Positions 9,175-17,739 of a stretch of 64,000 nucleotides of DNA are shown piece by piece. The DNA lies in assembly GCF_025905425.1 (NCBI RefSeq), contig NZ_CP109603.1, positions 2,764,001 through 2,828,000 of the forward strand, in the 5' to 3' direction. Made by a program: the position numbers and the translations under genes. Below the pieces are notes generated by a model that made no database searches, was not told the DNA's origin, and saw nothing but the letters and a program-made list of their open reading frames with translations. Position 1 is the stretch's first letter, and every line of letters begins with the position of its first letter. The stretch is from Pseudomonas putida. Its GTDB lineage: Bacteria; Pseudomonadota; Gammaproteobacteria; Pseudomonadales; Pseudomonadaceae.

Positions 9175-9203
9175 GAAAAGGGACCGCCAAGCGGTCCCTT
9201 TTC
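9175..9203. terminator. Bidirectional rho-independent terminator
   Basis: Arms gaaaagggaccgc (9175-9187) and gcggtcccttttc (9191-9203) pair perfectly across a three-base loop, with A and T tracts at the ends. It sits between the convergent BCCT and DddP-like genes and can serve both. Confidence 0.9.
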
Positions 9204-9210
9204 TCTTCAG

Positions 9211-10557
9211 CTACCTGCCCAGAAAACTGTCCTCGAACGGGTAATGGGTCAGCAGTTCGTAACCCGTCTCTGTCACCAGCAACTGGTTCTCCAGTTTTAT
9301 CCCGTCGCTCCCCCCTACCTCCCCCACATAGGCCTCCACACACAGCGCCATGCCCGGCTGCAGTTCGCCTTCATAGCCGTAGGCTTCGAAGTCCTCTGGG
9401 TAACGAATGCAGGGGTACTCGTCGCACAGCCCCACCCCATGGAACATCACCCCATAACGCTGGGCACGGCAGCTTTCCGGCAGGCGATGGCCATTTCGGG
9501 TGAGCGCGGAGAAGTGCACGCCAGGCTTGACCATGTCGGCGTTGACATGGATGTGTTCGTGGGCGATGCGGTACAGCCGCTTCTGCTCGGCGGTGGGCTC
9601 CAAGCCGCCGCAGATCCAGCTGCGCGACATGTCGACGCAAAAGCCGTACACGCCGATGAGGTCGGTATCGAACGACAGCAGGTCGCCGTCGCTCAGCACC
9701 CGTGGGCCGGACTCCTGGTACCACGGGTTGGTGCGCGGGCCGGAGCTTAAGATGCGGGTTTCGATCCACTCGCCGCCACGGCGGATATTGCCGCTGTGCA
9801 ACGCGGCCCAGACATCGTTCTCGGTTGCGCCAGCGCGCATGGCCTGGCGCATTTCGGCGATAGCCGCTTCACAGGAGGCGACGGCGCAGCGCATGGCCAG
9901 GATCTCGTCGGGGCCCTTGATTAGCCGGGCGAACTCGGTCACCTCCTGACCGTTGTGCACCTGCACGCCCAGGGCATCCAGGGCTCGCAGGCCAGCCACC
10001 TCGATACGGTCCACGGCCAGGCGGCGGTTGCTGCCGGCGTGGGTGCGCAGCAGTTCATCGACCTGGGCACAGAACCGCCGGGCGTGTTCGTCGGTACGCT
10101 CGCCCGTTTCAAAATAGAAGAACGAGGCGCCACTGCGCAGCTCGCTCACCAGCGGCAGGTGTGCCGAGAGGTGGTCGCAGCCGTGAAAATCCCACAGCAC
10201 CACATGGCCGCTGGCGGCGACGAAGCAGGCACGGGCGGGGTTGTGGGTGGTCCACAGCTGCATGTTGGTGCTGTCGGTGGCGTAGCGGATGTTCAACGGG
10301 TCGAACAGCAGAATGCCGCCGAGGTCACGGGCCACGAGCTGCTCACGGATGCGTTGCAAGCGGTACTCACGCAGCGTCGCCAACTGCGGCACCTGAAGGC
10401 CAAGCGCGGCCCACTCGGCGAAGGCCAGCGGGGTCGGGCCGATTTCGCTGCGGTCGTTGTCATCGACCGAGCCGTCGGCCTTCAGTAAAGCGGCGCGCTG
10501 GCGGGAAGGGTCGATACGACGGGACTGGGCGGGGATCGAGAACGGCGAAGTCATCAT
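9211..10557 (-). CDS. DddP-like M24-fold enzyme, candidate DMSP lyase
   Basis: A 448-residue M24 (creatinase/prolidase fold) protein that matches my recollection of marine DddP along its whole length, for example RYATDSTNMQLW and IRRGGEWIETRILSSGPRTN. The predicted metal ligands are Asp297, Asp299, Asp309, His373, Glu408 and Glu423. Tyr368 and Asp379 fall in YGVMFHGVGLCDEYP. As I recall them, the Roseovarius DddP residues are Asp295, Asp297, Asp307, His371, Glu406, Glu421, Tyr366 and Asp377, a constant offset of two. DddP cleaves dimethylsulfoniopropionate to dimethyl sulfide and acrylate. The neighbours are a BCCT and a betaine-type ABC transporter. The alternative is a creatinase/peptidase relative acting on another betaine. 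Confidence 0.75.
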   Translation of the reverse strand: MMTSPFSIPAQSRRIDPSRQRAALLKADGSVDDNDRSEIGPTPLAFAEWAALGLQVPQLATLREYRLQRIREQLVARDLGGILLFDPLNIRYATDSTNMQLWTTHNPARACFVAASGHVVLWDFHGCDHLSAHLPLVSELRSGASFFYFETGERTDEHARRFCAQVDELLRTHAGSNRRLAVDRIEVAGLRALDALGVQVHNGQEVTEFARLIKGPDEILAMRCAVASCEAAIAEMRQAMRAGATENDVWAALHSGNIRRGGEWIETRILSSGPRTNPWYQESGPRVLSDGDLLSFDTDLIGVYGFCVDMSRSWICGGLEPTAEQKRLYRIAHEHIHVNADMVKPGVHFSALTRNGHRLPESCRAQRYGVMFHGVGLCDEYPCIRYPEDFEAYGYEGELQPGMALCVEAYVGEVGGSDGIKLENQLLVTETGYELLTHYPFEDSFLGR

Positions 10558-10617
10558 GGTTGGAGGGCTTCCTTGGTTTTGTTGTTGGAAGATTCACCCA
10601 TCAGCAAGGGGCCGCCG

Positions 10618-11646
10618 CTAGTTGCTGGCTTGCACCGCTGTTGCCCGCGCCGCCTGCAACCACTGATCGAACTGCTGGCGGTGCGCCGCAATCCATTGCT
10701 GGGCGTGGCGTTGGATGTCGCTCAGGTTCTTCTCGCCGTTTTGCATCTTGAGGTTCTGCGCACTCTCGTCCGCCGCGCTGATCTGCACCTGCGACAAGAA
10801 CTTCAGCGCCGCCGGGTTCTTCTCGGCAAACTCACGGTTTAGCACCGCCTCCACCTTGTCCACCGCAAAGCCCAGGTTCTTGCCGTCGAACGTGGTATCA
10901 ACGCTGTTGTTACCGCCCGGCAGGTCCGTCTGGGGCACCTGCAGCCACACCACGTCGCGCCCCTCCACCATCACACCGGCCACCCACTGGGGTACCCAGG
11001 TGTAATAGAGCACGGGTTTACTTTCCTTGAAGCGGGTGATGGTGTCGGCCATCAAGGCGAAGTAAGACCCTTGGTTGACGTGCACGCTGTCGTCCAGGTC
11101 ATAGGCCTTCATGTGGTGGGCAATGACCAGTTCGCAGCCCCAGCCGGGGTTGCAACCGGTGAGGTCGGCCTTGCCGTCGCCATCGGTGTCGAACAGCTTG
11201 GCAAGCTCGGGCTTTTTCAGGTCGGTGATGTATTTGATGTGGTATTGATCGGCGGTCTTCTTGTCGATCAAGTAGCCTTGCAGCACGCCGGGCATGATGT
11301 CGCCAGCCTTGACCATGTTCTGGTCGCCACCGGCCTTCTCGTAGAAGCTGGCGTGCAGTTTGTCCCACAGGTTGACGCTGAAGTCGGCATCGCCGTAGCC
11401 GACCGCCAGTATCATCGTGGCGTATTCGGTCTCCTTGGGCTTTTGCACGTTGTAGCCCAACTCTCGCAGGCCCTGCATGGCGATTTCGCCACGGAAACGC
11501 TCTTCATCGACCGATGGGAACGACGGGGTTATCTTCACCCCCTCCCCCGGCTTGTCGGTGGATGCACTGGCACCCAGGCACATTACGCTAAGCGCCAGGG
11601 CGCAGGTGGACTGAAGCAAACGACGGGCGAACGGGGACTTGCACAT
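10618..11646 (-). CDS. proX: ProX-like glycine betaine/proline betaine binding protein
   Basis: A 342-residue periplasmic binding protein of the ABC-type betaine uptake system. It has a signal peptide ending near GASAS, then the ProX features CNPGWGCELV, YYTWVPQWV and KNPAAL. The loop DTDGDGKADLTG resembles a calcium-binding loop but is also present in E. coli ProX. I start at 11646 (MCKSPFARRLL). Upstream in-frame residues only overlap the permease gene. It is the last gene of a proV-proW-proX set and starts 57 bases after proW ends. The DddP-like gene follows on the same strand 61 bases further on. Confidence 0.88.
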   Translation of the reverse strand: MCKSPFARRLLQSTCALALSVMCLGASASTDKPGEGVKITPSFPSVDEERFRGEIAMQGLRELGYNVQKPKETEYATMILAVGYGDADFSVNLWDKLHASFYEKAGGDQNMVKAGDIMPGVLQGYLIDKKTADQYHIKYITDLKKPELAKLFDTDGDGKADLTGCNPGWGCELVIAHHMKAYDLDDSVHVNQGSYFALMADTITRFKESKPVLYYTWVPQWVAGVMVEGRDVVWLQVPQTDLPGGNNSVDTTFDGKNLGFAVDKVEAVLNREFAEKNPAALKFLSQVQISAADESAQNLKMQNGEKNLSDIQRHAQQWIAAHRQQFDQWLQAARATAVQASN

Positions 11647-11702
11647 CTTCGCGTACCTTTTCGGGTTGTTGTCTAGGGTTGCGGCAGATAGAACGCAGCG
11701 GC

Positions 11703-12656
11703 TCAGGCAGCCTTGCGCCGCCCTTGTGGCTGCGCCGCGCCAAACAGGCGCAGTACCACGCCCACGGGCCCAGTGTGGTACCAGCGCAGGCTCGGGTCGG
11801 CGCTGGTGCGCGCGCCCATAGCCTGGGTCAGGCGGTCGAGGAAAATCGCCAGCAGCACCAGCCCCACCCCGCCGACCGTGGCCAGGCCCATGTCCAGCCG
11901 GCCGATGCCGCGCAGCACCATCTGGCCCAGGCCACCCACCGAGATCATCGAGGCGATCACCACCATCGACAGCGACAGCATCAGGGTCTGGTTGAGCCCG
12001 GCCATGATGGTCGAGGTGGCCAGCGGCAGTTGCACACGGGTCAGCATCTGCCGCGGCGTGCAGCCAAAGGCGCGCGCCGCTTCGATCTTGTCTTCCGGCA
12101 CCTGGCGGATCCCCAGGTTGGTCAGGCGCACCAGCGGCGGCAGGGCAAACACGATGGTCACCAGCACGCCCGGCACGTTGCCGATGCCGAACAGCATCAC
12201 CACCGGCACCAGGTAGACGAACGCCGGCAGCGTCTGCATCGCGTCGAGCACCGGGCGGATGATGCTTTCCAGGCGGTTGCTGCGGGCGCAGACGATGCCC
12301 AGCGGGATGCCGATCACCGCGCAGAAGAACACTGAGGTGAGCACCAGCGCCAGGGTGGTCATCGACTCCGACCACACGCCGATCAAGCCCAGCAGGGTCA
12401 GGGTGACGAAGCACAGCAGCGCCATGCGCTTGCCCGCCAGCTGCCAGCCAAGCAACGAAGACAGCAGGATGCCGATGGTCGGTGGAATGCTCTGCAGGGT
12501 GAACTCGATGCCGTTGAGCACCTGGTCGATCGGCCAGCGGATGGCGCGGAACACCTCGCGGAAGTTATGCACGAGGAAGTTGAGCGTCGCGGTGACCCAG
12601 TCGCCCAGGGGGATGGTGGCCGCCTGGAACGGGTCAAGCAGACTGAATTCGGACAT
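11703..12656 (-). CDS. proW: ProW-like betaine ABC transporter permease
   Basis: A 317-residue inner-membrane permease with an N-terminal extension and about six membrane helices. The EAA-type loop is seen around EDKIEAARAFGCTPRQMLTRVQLPLA, which docks on the ATPase. I start at 12656 (MSEFSLLDPFQ) with gagg upstream. It begins 20 bases after the proV stop, so it is in the same operon. It would form the channel for betaine-like solutes delivered by the ProX-like protein. Confidence 0.9.
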   Translation of the reverse strand: MSEFSLLDPFQAATIPLGDWVTATLNFLVHNFREVFRAIRWPIDQVLNGIEFTLQSIPPTIGILLSSLLGWQLAGKRMALLCFVTLTLLGLIGVWSESMTTLALVLTSVFFCAVIGIPLGIVCARSNRLESIIRPVLDAMQTLPAFVYLVPVVMLFGIGNVPGVLVTIVFALPPLVRLTNLGIRQVPEDKIEAARAFGCTPRQMLTRVQLPLATSTIMAGLNQTLMLSLSMVVIASMISVGGLGQMVLRGIGRLDMGLATVGGVGLVLLAIFLDRLTQAMGARTSADPSLRWYHTGPVGVVLRLFGAAQPQGRRKAA

Positions 12657-12676
12657 GGGGCAAACCTCGCGTGGGT

Positions 12677-13555
12677 TCAGTGGCGGCTCAGGGACTGCAA
12701 GGGCGCGCTGGTGGCCAGGCTGGAACACTGGCAGCGGCTGTTGAAGGTCTTGAAGAACGCGCGCACGTAGTCGTTGGCCGGCTGGTTGATCAGCTCTTGC
12801 GGGGTGCCGATCTGCACCACCCGGCCGCCCTCCATGATCGCAATGCGATGGCCGATGCGGATGGCTTCCTCGATGTCGTGGGAAATGAAAATGATGGTGC
12901 GCTGCTGTTCGGCCTGCAGGCGCATCAGTTCGCCCTGCATTTCGTTGCGGATCAGCGGGTCGAGGGCCGAGAAGGCTTCGTCCATCAACAGGATGGTTGG
13001 GTCGTTGGCCAGCGCCCGGGCCAGGCCCACGCGCTGCTGCATGCCACCGGACAGCTGGTGCGGGTAGCTGTGCTCGTGGCCGGCCAGGCCAACCTGGCTC
13101 AACGCCTCGCGGGCACGGCTATGGCGCTCGGCTTCGGCGACGCCGGCGATTTCCAGGCCGAAGGCGGTGTTCTGCAGCACGCTCATGTGCGGCATCAGGG
13201 CAAAGGACTGGAATACCATGCCCATTTCCTTGCGGCGCACATCGAGCAGGGCTTTATCGGACAGGCCGGTGATTTCGCGGCCGTTGAGGTGGATGCTGCC
13301 GGAGGTGGGCTCGATCAGGCGGTTGAACAGCCGCACCATGGTCGACTTGCCCGAGCCCGACAGGCCCATGATGACGAAGATCTCGCCACGTTTGACGGAA
13401 AAGCTTGCATCGAACACGCCGACGACGTGGCCGGTCTTGCTGAAGATTTCGTTCTTGTCGGCGCCCTTGCGGAGCATCTCCATGGCCATGTTCGGGTTGG
13501 GGCCGAACACTTTGAAGATATGGTTTACCGAAAGAATCTCATCGGCATGGCTCAT
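12677..13555 (-). CDS. proV: ProV-like betaine ABC transporter ATPase, short form without CBS domains
   Basis: A 292-residue ATP-binding subunit with Walker A GLSGSGKS, the Q-loop ([13 protein letters not shown]), signature LSGGMQQRV, Walker [13 protein letters not shown] and the H-loop His. The N-terminal 40 residues ([12 protein letters not shown]) are typical of ProV/OpuAA. E. coli ProV is about 400 residues and ends in two CBS domains that sense ionic strength. This protein stops soon after the ATPase core, so that regulatory module is missing. It is the first gene of the proVWX operon. Confidence 0.9.
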   Translation of the reverse strand: MSHADEILSVNHIFKVFGPNPNMAMEMLRKGADKNEIFSKTGHVVGVFDASFSVKRGEIFVIMGLSGSGKSTMVRLFNRLIEPTSGSIHLNGREITGLSDKALLDVRRKEMGMVFQSFALMPHMSVLQNTAFGLEIAGVAEAERHSRAREALSQVGLAGHEHSYPHQLSGGMQQRVGLARALANDPTILLMDEAFSALDPLIRNEMQGELMRLQAEQQRTIIFISHDIEEAIRIGHRIAIMEGGRVVQIGTPQELINQPANDYVRAFFKTFNSRCQCSSLATSAPLQSLSRH

Positions 13556-13882
13556 ACGACCCTCTTTCTTTTTGTTATGACCAATAAATGATCGGCATCC
13601 TTTCCATGGGCGGAAACAGCTGCAGACCTGCGATTGGCAGGGTGCTCAAATAGCAATGAGCGAATCAGGACTGTGATGATCTTATGGTTGAGCCCACGGT
13701 GCCGGGCACGCGGGTAAAGCCTCGGGGCATCGGGCTTTTGTGGAGGACTGGCTGAACTGTAGCCCTGGCGAACGGCATGGAATAGAACGCAAGCGTCAAT
13801 TTATGGTATGCCGAAGCCCTGAGCTTGCCAGGGTACATGGACGCTAGGAGCAGCCTTGTGCTGCTCCTAGCGGGTAAGCGGG
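13556..13882. other. Intergenic region upstream of proV
   Basis: About 330 bases with no supported gene. It should hold the proV promoter and, at its left in the minus orientation, the operon leader. The only structure I can define is the hairpin at 13844-13870 belonging to the neighbouring VOC gene. Confidence 0.5.
13844..13870 (-). terminator. Hairpin downstream of the VOC-family gene
   Basis: ctaggagcag (13844-13853) pairs perfectly with ctgctcctag (13861-13870) across seven bases, 13 bases past the stop of the minus-strand gene. Confidence 0.7.
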
Positions 13883-14362
13883 TCACCCCTTCAATGCCGC
13901 CTCGATCTTGGCGACATCGATCTTGCCCATTTCCATCATGGCCTCGAACGCCCGCTTGGCGGCAGCCCGATCGGGATTGGCGATGGCTTCGATCAGAATA
14001 CGTGGGCAGATTTGCCACGACAGCCCCCATTTGTCCTTGCACCAGCCACAAACGCTGGCCTCGCCGCCATGGCTGACGATGGCATCCCATAGCCGGTCAG
14101 TCTCGGCCTGGTCCTCGGTACTGACCTGAAACGAGAAGGCTTCGCTATGGGTGAACGCCTTACCCCCGTTGAGCCCAACACAGGGGATGCCCATGACCGT
14201 GAATTCGACGGTAATCACATCGCCTTCCTTGCCCGACGGATAGTCGCTGGGGGCGTTGTGCACCGCCACTACCTTGCTGTCGGGGAAGATGCTGGCGTAG
14301 AAGTTGGCCGCCTCCTCGGCGTCATTGTCGTACCAGAGGCAGATCGTGTTCTTGGCAGTCAT
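13883..14362 (-). CDS. PhnB-like VOC-family protein
   Basis: A 159-residue glyoxalase/VOC-fold protein of the PhnB (3-demethylubiquinone-9 methyltransferase-like) group. It starts TICLWYDNDAEEAANFYASIFPDS and contains CKDKWGLSWQICP near the end of the fold, both typical. Metal and substrate are unknown for most members, and the methyltransferase name is historical. A ggag site lies about nine bases before the ATG. It stands alone between two unrelated units. Confidence 0.8.
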   Translation of the reverse strand: MTAKNTICLWYDNDAEEAANFYASIFPDSKVVAVHNAPSDYPSGKEGDVITVEFTVMGIPCVGLNGGKAFTHSEAFSFQVSTEDQAETDRLWDAIVSHGGEASVCGWCKDKWGLSWQICPRILIEAIANPDRAAAKRAFEAMMEMGKIDVAKIEAALKG

Positions 14363-14596
14363 GGCATTGCTCCATGAATGAGTGAGGACCTTTTAGTCTA
14401 GTTCACGGCCCCGCCACCGGGAGCCCTGTGCACACCTTCAAGGCGCTCTGTCTTTGCAACATCCTGCAGACATTTCCGACGTCAGGTAGTGAACCTGCTG
14501 ACATAAAAACGGTCTTTCGCTGACGGTCAACTCACCGACCGGTTCACCGGCCCAGTCAGCGGGCCTACTTTTGTCCTGTTTCAGCGAAGACTCAAC

Positions 14597-15247
14597 ATGC
14601 CCGATTCCCGCCCCACATTCTCCGTCCTCCCAGCCCTGCGCGGCGGCCTGATCGCAGCCTTGGTGGCCCTCGCCGCCCCTGTGCATGCCGAAGAGCCCGC
14701 CAGCGATGCGCGCTGGGTCAGCGACAGCCTGAGCACCTACGTGCGCAGCGGCCCGACCGATGGCCATCGAATCGTCGGCACCCTCAAGTCCGGGCAGAAA
14801 CTGACCCTGGTCACCAGCCAGGGCAACTACAGCCAGGTGCGTGGGCAGAATGGCGACCTGGTGTGGATCCTGAGCAGCGACTTGCAGGCGGTGCCGGGCC
14901 AGGGCGAACGCCTGCCGCAGCTCGATGCCCAGGTAGCGGACCTGTCCGGGCAGCTCAAGAGCATCGATGACAGCTGGAAAACCCGTGTGCAGGGCATGCA
15001 GGAAACACTGGATTCGCGCAAGCAACTGATCGACGAACTGCAAGCACGCAACCAGGCGCTGAACGAACAGCTCGACCAGAGCCAGTCGACCCTGCGCGAT
15101 ACCCAGGCCCGCCTTGGGGATGAGAACAAACAGGTGATGATGCGCTACATGGTGTACGGCGGCAGTATTGCTGGCGCGGGTCTGCTGGTGGGGTTGATAT
15201 TGCCGGCGCTGACGCGTGGGCGGAAGAAGAACGACCGCTGGTTCTGA
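14597..15247 (+). CDS. Membrane-anchored SH3-domain protein (YgiM/TIGR04211 type)
   Basis: A 216-residue protein. In order: a signal peptide ending near PVHAEE, a bacterial SH3 domain from about residue 40 to 95 (TYVRSGPTDGHRIVG), a coiled coil from about 110 to 180 rich in Gln and Leu, one transmembrane helix (SIAGAGLLVGLILPAL) and a basic C-terminus RGRKKNDRWF. This architecture matches the YgiM family, which is thought to act in the cell envelope. The exact role is not established. Confidence 0.82.
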   Translation: MPDSRPTFSVLPALRGGLIAALVALAAPVHAEEPASDARWVSDSLSTYVRSGPTDGHRIVGTLKSGQKLTLVTSQGNYSQVRGQNGDLVWILSSDLQAVPGQGERLPQLDAQVADLSGQLKSIDDSWKTRVQGMQETLDSRKQLIDELQARNQALNEQLDQSQSTLRDTQARLGDENKQVMMRYMVYGGSIAGAGLLVGLILPALTRGRKKNDRWF

Positions 15248-15278
15248 TCGGGGATGCATGTGCGGTGCATGCCTTTGG

Positions 15279-15331
15279 TTTTTTAGCGCCTGTGAGACCG
15301 AGCGCCGCTCGGTCTCACAGGCGCTAAAAAA
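15279..15331. terminator. Bidirectional terminator, perfect 26-base-pair palindrome
   Basis: The sequence from 15279 to 15304 is the exact reverse complement of 15306 to 15331, around one central base. It begins with T6, ends with A6, and has the stem gcgcctgtgagaccgagcg. It lies between two convergent genes. Confidence 0.92.
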
Positions 15332-15368
15332 ACACAGGCATGCGCCCGGTAGCCATCACACCCCCAGC

Positions 15369-15632
15369 CTATTTACCACGCGCCTTGTTGTAGATGGTCT
15401 TGGCACGGTCAGCCGAAGCCTGGCACGTTGTCATGTCACCGTCTTGCTGAGCTTTCTTGGCCTGTTCCAGCAACACCTTGTAGTCATGCGCCATGCCGCC
15501 ATGCAGCGCCTGGCCATCGGTCTTGTGGATGTCTTCCAACTCGCTGATCTTGGCAGCACAGTTACTGGCAGGGTCTGCATGGACAACAAAGCTCAGCACA
15601 GAGGCGATTATCAGCAGTGTCATTGATCTCAT
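15369..15632 (-). CDS. Small exported protein, unknown function (possibly DUF1090-like)
   Basis: An 87-residue protein with a signal peptide (MTLLIIASVLSFVVHA) and a mature part of about 68 residues containing two cysteines and a C-terminal helical region (DRAKTIYNKARGK). The size and the C-terminal pattern recall DUF1090/YqjC, but the match is weak. The start could be 15632 or the Met three residues later. Function is unknown. Confidence 0.6.
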   Translation of the reverse strand: MRSMTLLIIASVLSFVVHADPASNCAAKISELEDIHKTDGQALHGGMAHDYKVLLEQAKKAQQDGDMTTCQASADRAKTIYNKARGK

Positions 15633-15727
15633 GGAGCAGTCTCCTGGGAAATCGGAATGGGCATCGAGAAAACACCGGCTCGATGCAGCAAAAAGAATAG
15701 ATCCTGATAGCCCCGCAACGACCTGCT

Positions 15728-16645
15728 TCAGCCCAGCGGTAAGCTGGCTTCAAACAGATAGTCAATGAACACCCGTACCCGCAACGGCATGTGCCGTGCC
15801 TGGGGGTAGATCAGCATGAACGGCCGCGAAGTACCGCCGAACGCGCCCAGCACTTCTACCAATTCGCCGCTGGCCAATGCGTCCTGCACGGTAAAGCGAT
15901 AGGCCTGCATCAACCCGCCACCGTGGCGCACCAGCGTGGTAGTGGCAAGAAAGTCGCCCAGGCAGGTGAGCCCGCCCAGCGTTTCGATTTCCACCAGGCG
16001 GCCTTCCTGACGAAAGCTCCATGGCGGGCGACGGCCACTGCTGGGGAGTTCGAACTGGATGCACTCGTGGTACTGCAAGTCTTCCGGGGCTTGCGGCGTG
16101 CCAGCCTGGGCCAGGTACGCCGGCGTAGCCACCACCACCAGCTCGGCATCCTCCAGGCGGCGGGCCACCAGGCGCGAATCGGCTGGTTCACGGCCACGGA
16201 TGGCAAGGTCGTAGTGCTCGTCGGCAAAATCGACGTTGCGGTTGCTGACATGCACATCCACCTGCACCTTCGGGTAGCGCTCGCGAAAACGCGGCAGCAA
16301 CGGCAACAACCGATGATGGGCATACGGCGTGGGTGCGCTGATGCGCAGGCGCCCGCTCGGCTCGACCTGCCCACCCGCCACCTGGCGCTCGGCTTCGACC
16401 AGTTGCCCCAGCGCCTGCCGGCATTGCTGGTAATAGGCCTGACCGGCCTCGGACAGGCGCATCTGCCGGGTGGTACGCACAAACAATCGCACACCCAACC
16501 GCTCTTCAAGACGCGCCACGCTGCGGCTCACAGCCGCCGGTGTGACCCCCGCCTCGGTAGCGGCCGCGGTAAAACTGCCGCTGTCGGCGGCTAGGCAGAA
16601 CAATTCCAGACTGCCCAATTGCAGATCATCGAAATGGCGGGTCAT
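15728..16645 (-). CDS. LysR-family regulator, divergent from the SDR gene
   Basis: A 305-residue LysR regulator with an N-terminal winged helix (SFTAAATEAGVTPAAVSRSVARLEERLGVRLF) and a C-terminal effector domain. Start at 16645 (MTRHFDDLQLG). It is transcribed away from the SDR/tautomerase pair across a 123-base gap and probably controls it and itself. The gap contains attacatgatgtatcgatt, which includes a T-N11-A type pattern, but I cannot prove it is the operator. Confidence 0.88.
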   Translation of the reverse strand: MTRHFDDLQLGSLELFCLAADSGSFTAAATEAGVTPAAVSRSVARLEERLGVRLFVRTTRQMRLSEAGQAYYQQCRQALGQLVEAERQVAGGQVEPSGRLRISAPTPYAHHRLLPLLPRFRERYPKVQVDVHVSNRNVDFADEHYDLAIRGREPADSRLVARRLEDAELVVVATPAYLAQAGTPQAPEDLQYHECIQFELPSSGRRPPWSFRQEGRLVEIETLGGLTCLGDFLATTTLVRHGGGLMQAYRFTVQDALASGELVEVLGAFGGTSRPFMLIYPQARHMPLRVRVFIDYLFEASLPLG

Positions 16646-16768
16646 GGCAGCTCGATTAATTACATGATGTATCGATTGAAATGCCTTGTGCCTCATTTTT
16701 CAAGTGCTGAGTGCAGCCTACAGTGGCTGCACACCGAGCCACCGGCTCGCTTACTGGAGATCACGTAC

Positions 16769-17503
16769 ATGAGCAGCCCAAGAACCGTCATTATTACCGG
16801 GGCTTCCAGCGGCCTGGGCTTCGCCCTCGCCGAGGCCTTTCTCGAGCGTGGCGACAACGTAGTCGGCAACGCCCGAAGTGAGCCTCGCCTGGCACAAGCG
16901 GCCGCCCGCCTCGGCAACCCACAGCGCTTCATCGGCGTGGTGGGCGACATTGCCGAAGCCGACACCGCGAAACGGCTGTTTGCCGCCGCCTTGCAGGCAT
17001 TTGGTGGGGTGGACATTCTGATCAACAACGCCGGGGTCTTCATTCCCAAGCCGTTTACCGAGTACACCGAAGCAGACGTAGAGGCACTGGTCGGCACCAA
17101 CCTCAAAGGCTTCTTCTACCCCGCTCAAGCGGCGGCGCGGATCATGGCCGAACAAGGGCACGGGCATATCATCGCCATTACAGCCTCCATCGCGCTGCAG
17201 CCAGACACCCGCGTGCCGGCGTTGCTGCCGGTGCTGGTCAAAGGCGGCCTGAACCAGGCGGTCAAAGGCCTGGCGCTGGAGTTGGCAGCCAGCGGCGTAC
17301 AGGTCAACGCAGTGGCCCCCGGGATCATCGACACCCCCTTGCACGGCGGCAATGCCCAGGGGTTGGGCGCGCTGTCCCCAAGCGGCCGAACCGGTACCCC
17401 CCAGGATGTAGTGGACGCGGTGCTCTACCTGACCGACGCGCGCTTCGTCAGCGGTGTGATTCTGCCCGTGGATGGCGGTAGCACCGCTGGCACCTGGCAC
17501 TGA
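16769..17503 (+). CDS. Short-chain dehydrogenase-like protein with an altered catalytic motif
   Basis: A 244-residue SDR with the NAD(P) glycine motif TGASSGLG at the N-terminus, the NNAG motif, and the typical PGIIDTP and C-terminal VDGGS. Where most SDRs have YxxxK, this one reads PVLVKGG: the Lys is kept but the Tyr position holds Pro. The Ser side reads TASIALQ. The start at 16769 (MSSPRTVIITG) has ctggaga upstream. A tautomerase gene follows 18 bases downstream. It may use a different chemistry or be a redox-inactive binder. Confidence 0.82.
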   Translation: MSSPRTVIITGASSGLGFALAEAFLERGDNVVGNARSEPRLAQAAARLGNPQRFIGVVGDIAEADTAKRLFAAALQAFGGVDILINNAGVFIPKPFTEYTEADVEALVGTNLKGFFYPAQAAARIMAEQGHGHIIAITASIALQPDTRVPALLPVLVKGGLNQAVKGLALELAASGVQVNAVAPGIIDTPLHGGNAQGLGALSPSGRTGTPQDVVDAVLYLTDARFVSGVILPVDGGSTAGTWH

Positions 17504-17521
17504 AAAGAGGAGCAAGACGCC

Positions 17522-17728
17522 ATGCCTTACGTACATATCCGCGTGACCGACGAAGGGGTGACCGCCGAACACAAACGCCAGCTGATCGAGGGCACTACCC
17601 GGATGCTGGAGCAGGTACTGGGCAAGCCGCCGGCCAGTACCTTCGTGGTGATCGAGGAGGTGCCGACCGATAACTGGGGGGTGGGGGGCGAGACGGTGAC
17701 TGCGCGGCGCAGGCGCGAGCACAGATAG
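17522..17728 (+). CDS. 4-oxalocrotonate tautomerase-family protein
   Basis: A 68-residue tautomerase-superfamily subunit. After removal of Met the N-terminus is Pro (PYVHIRVTDEG), the catalytic base of the family, and TFVVIEEVPTDNWGVGG matches the C-terminal half. It is co-transcribed with the upstream SDR gene. The pair suggests modification of a keto or enol substrate. The substrate is unknown. Confidence 0.85.
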   Translation: MPYVHIRVTDEGVTAEHKRQLIEGTTRMLEQVLGKPPASTFVVIEEVPTDNWGVGGETVTARRRREHR

Positions 17729-17739
17729 CCTGCACGCCT

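Noticed and set aside
11161..11200. EF-hand-like calcium loop in the ProX-like protein
   Set aside because: The same DTxGDGKADLTG loop occurs in E. coli ProX as I recall, so it is a family feature and not novel.
10618..12414. A longer reading of the ProX gene extending upstream through the permease
   Set aside because: The extra residues are the permease read in another frame. The true start with signal peptide is at 11646.
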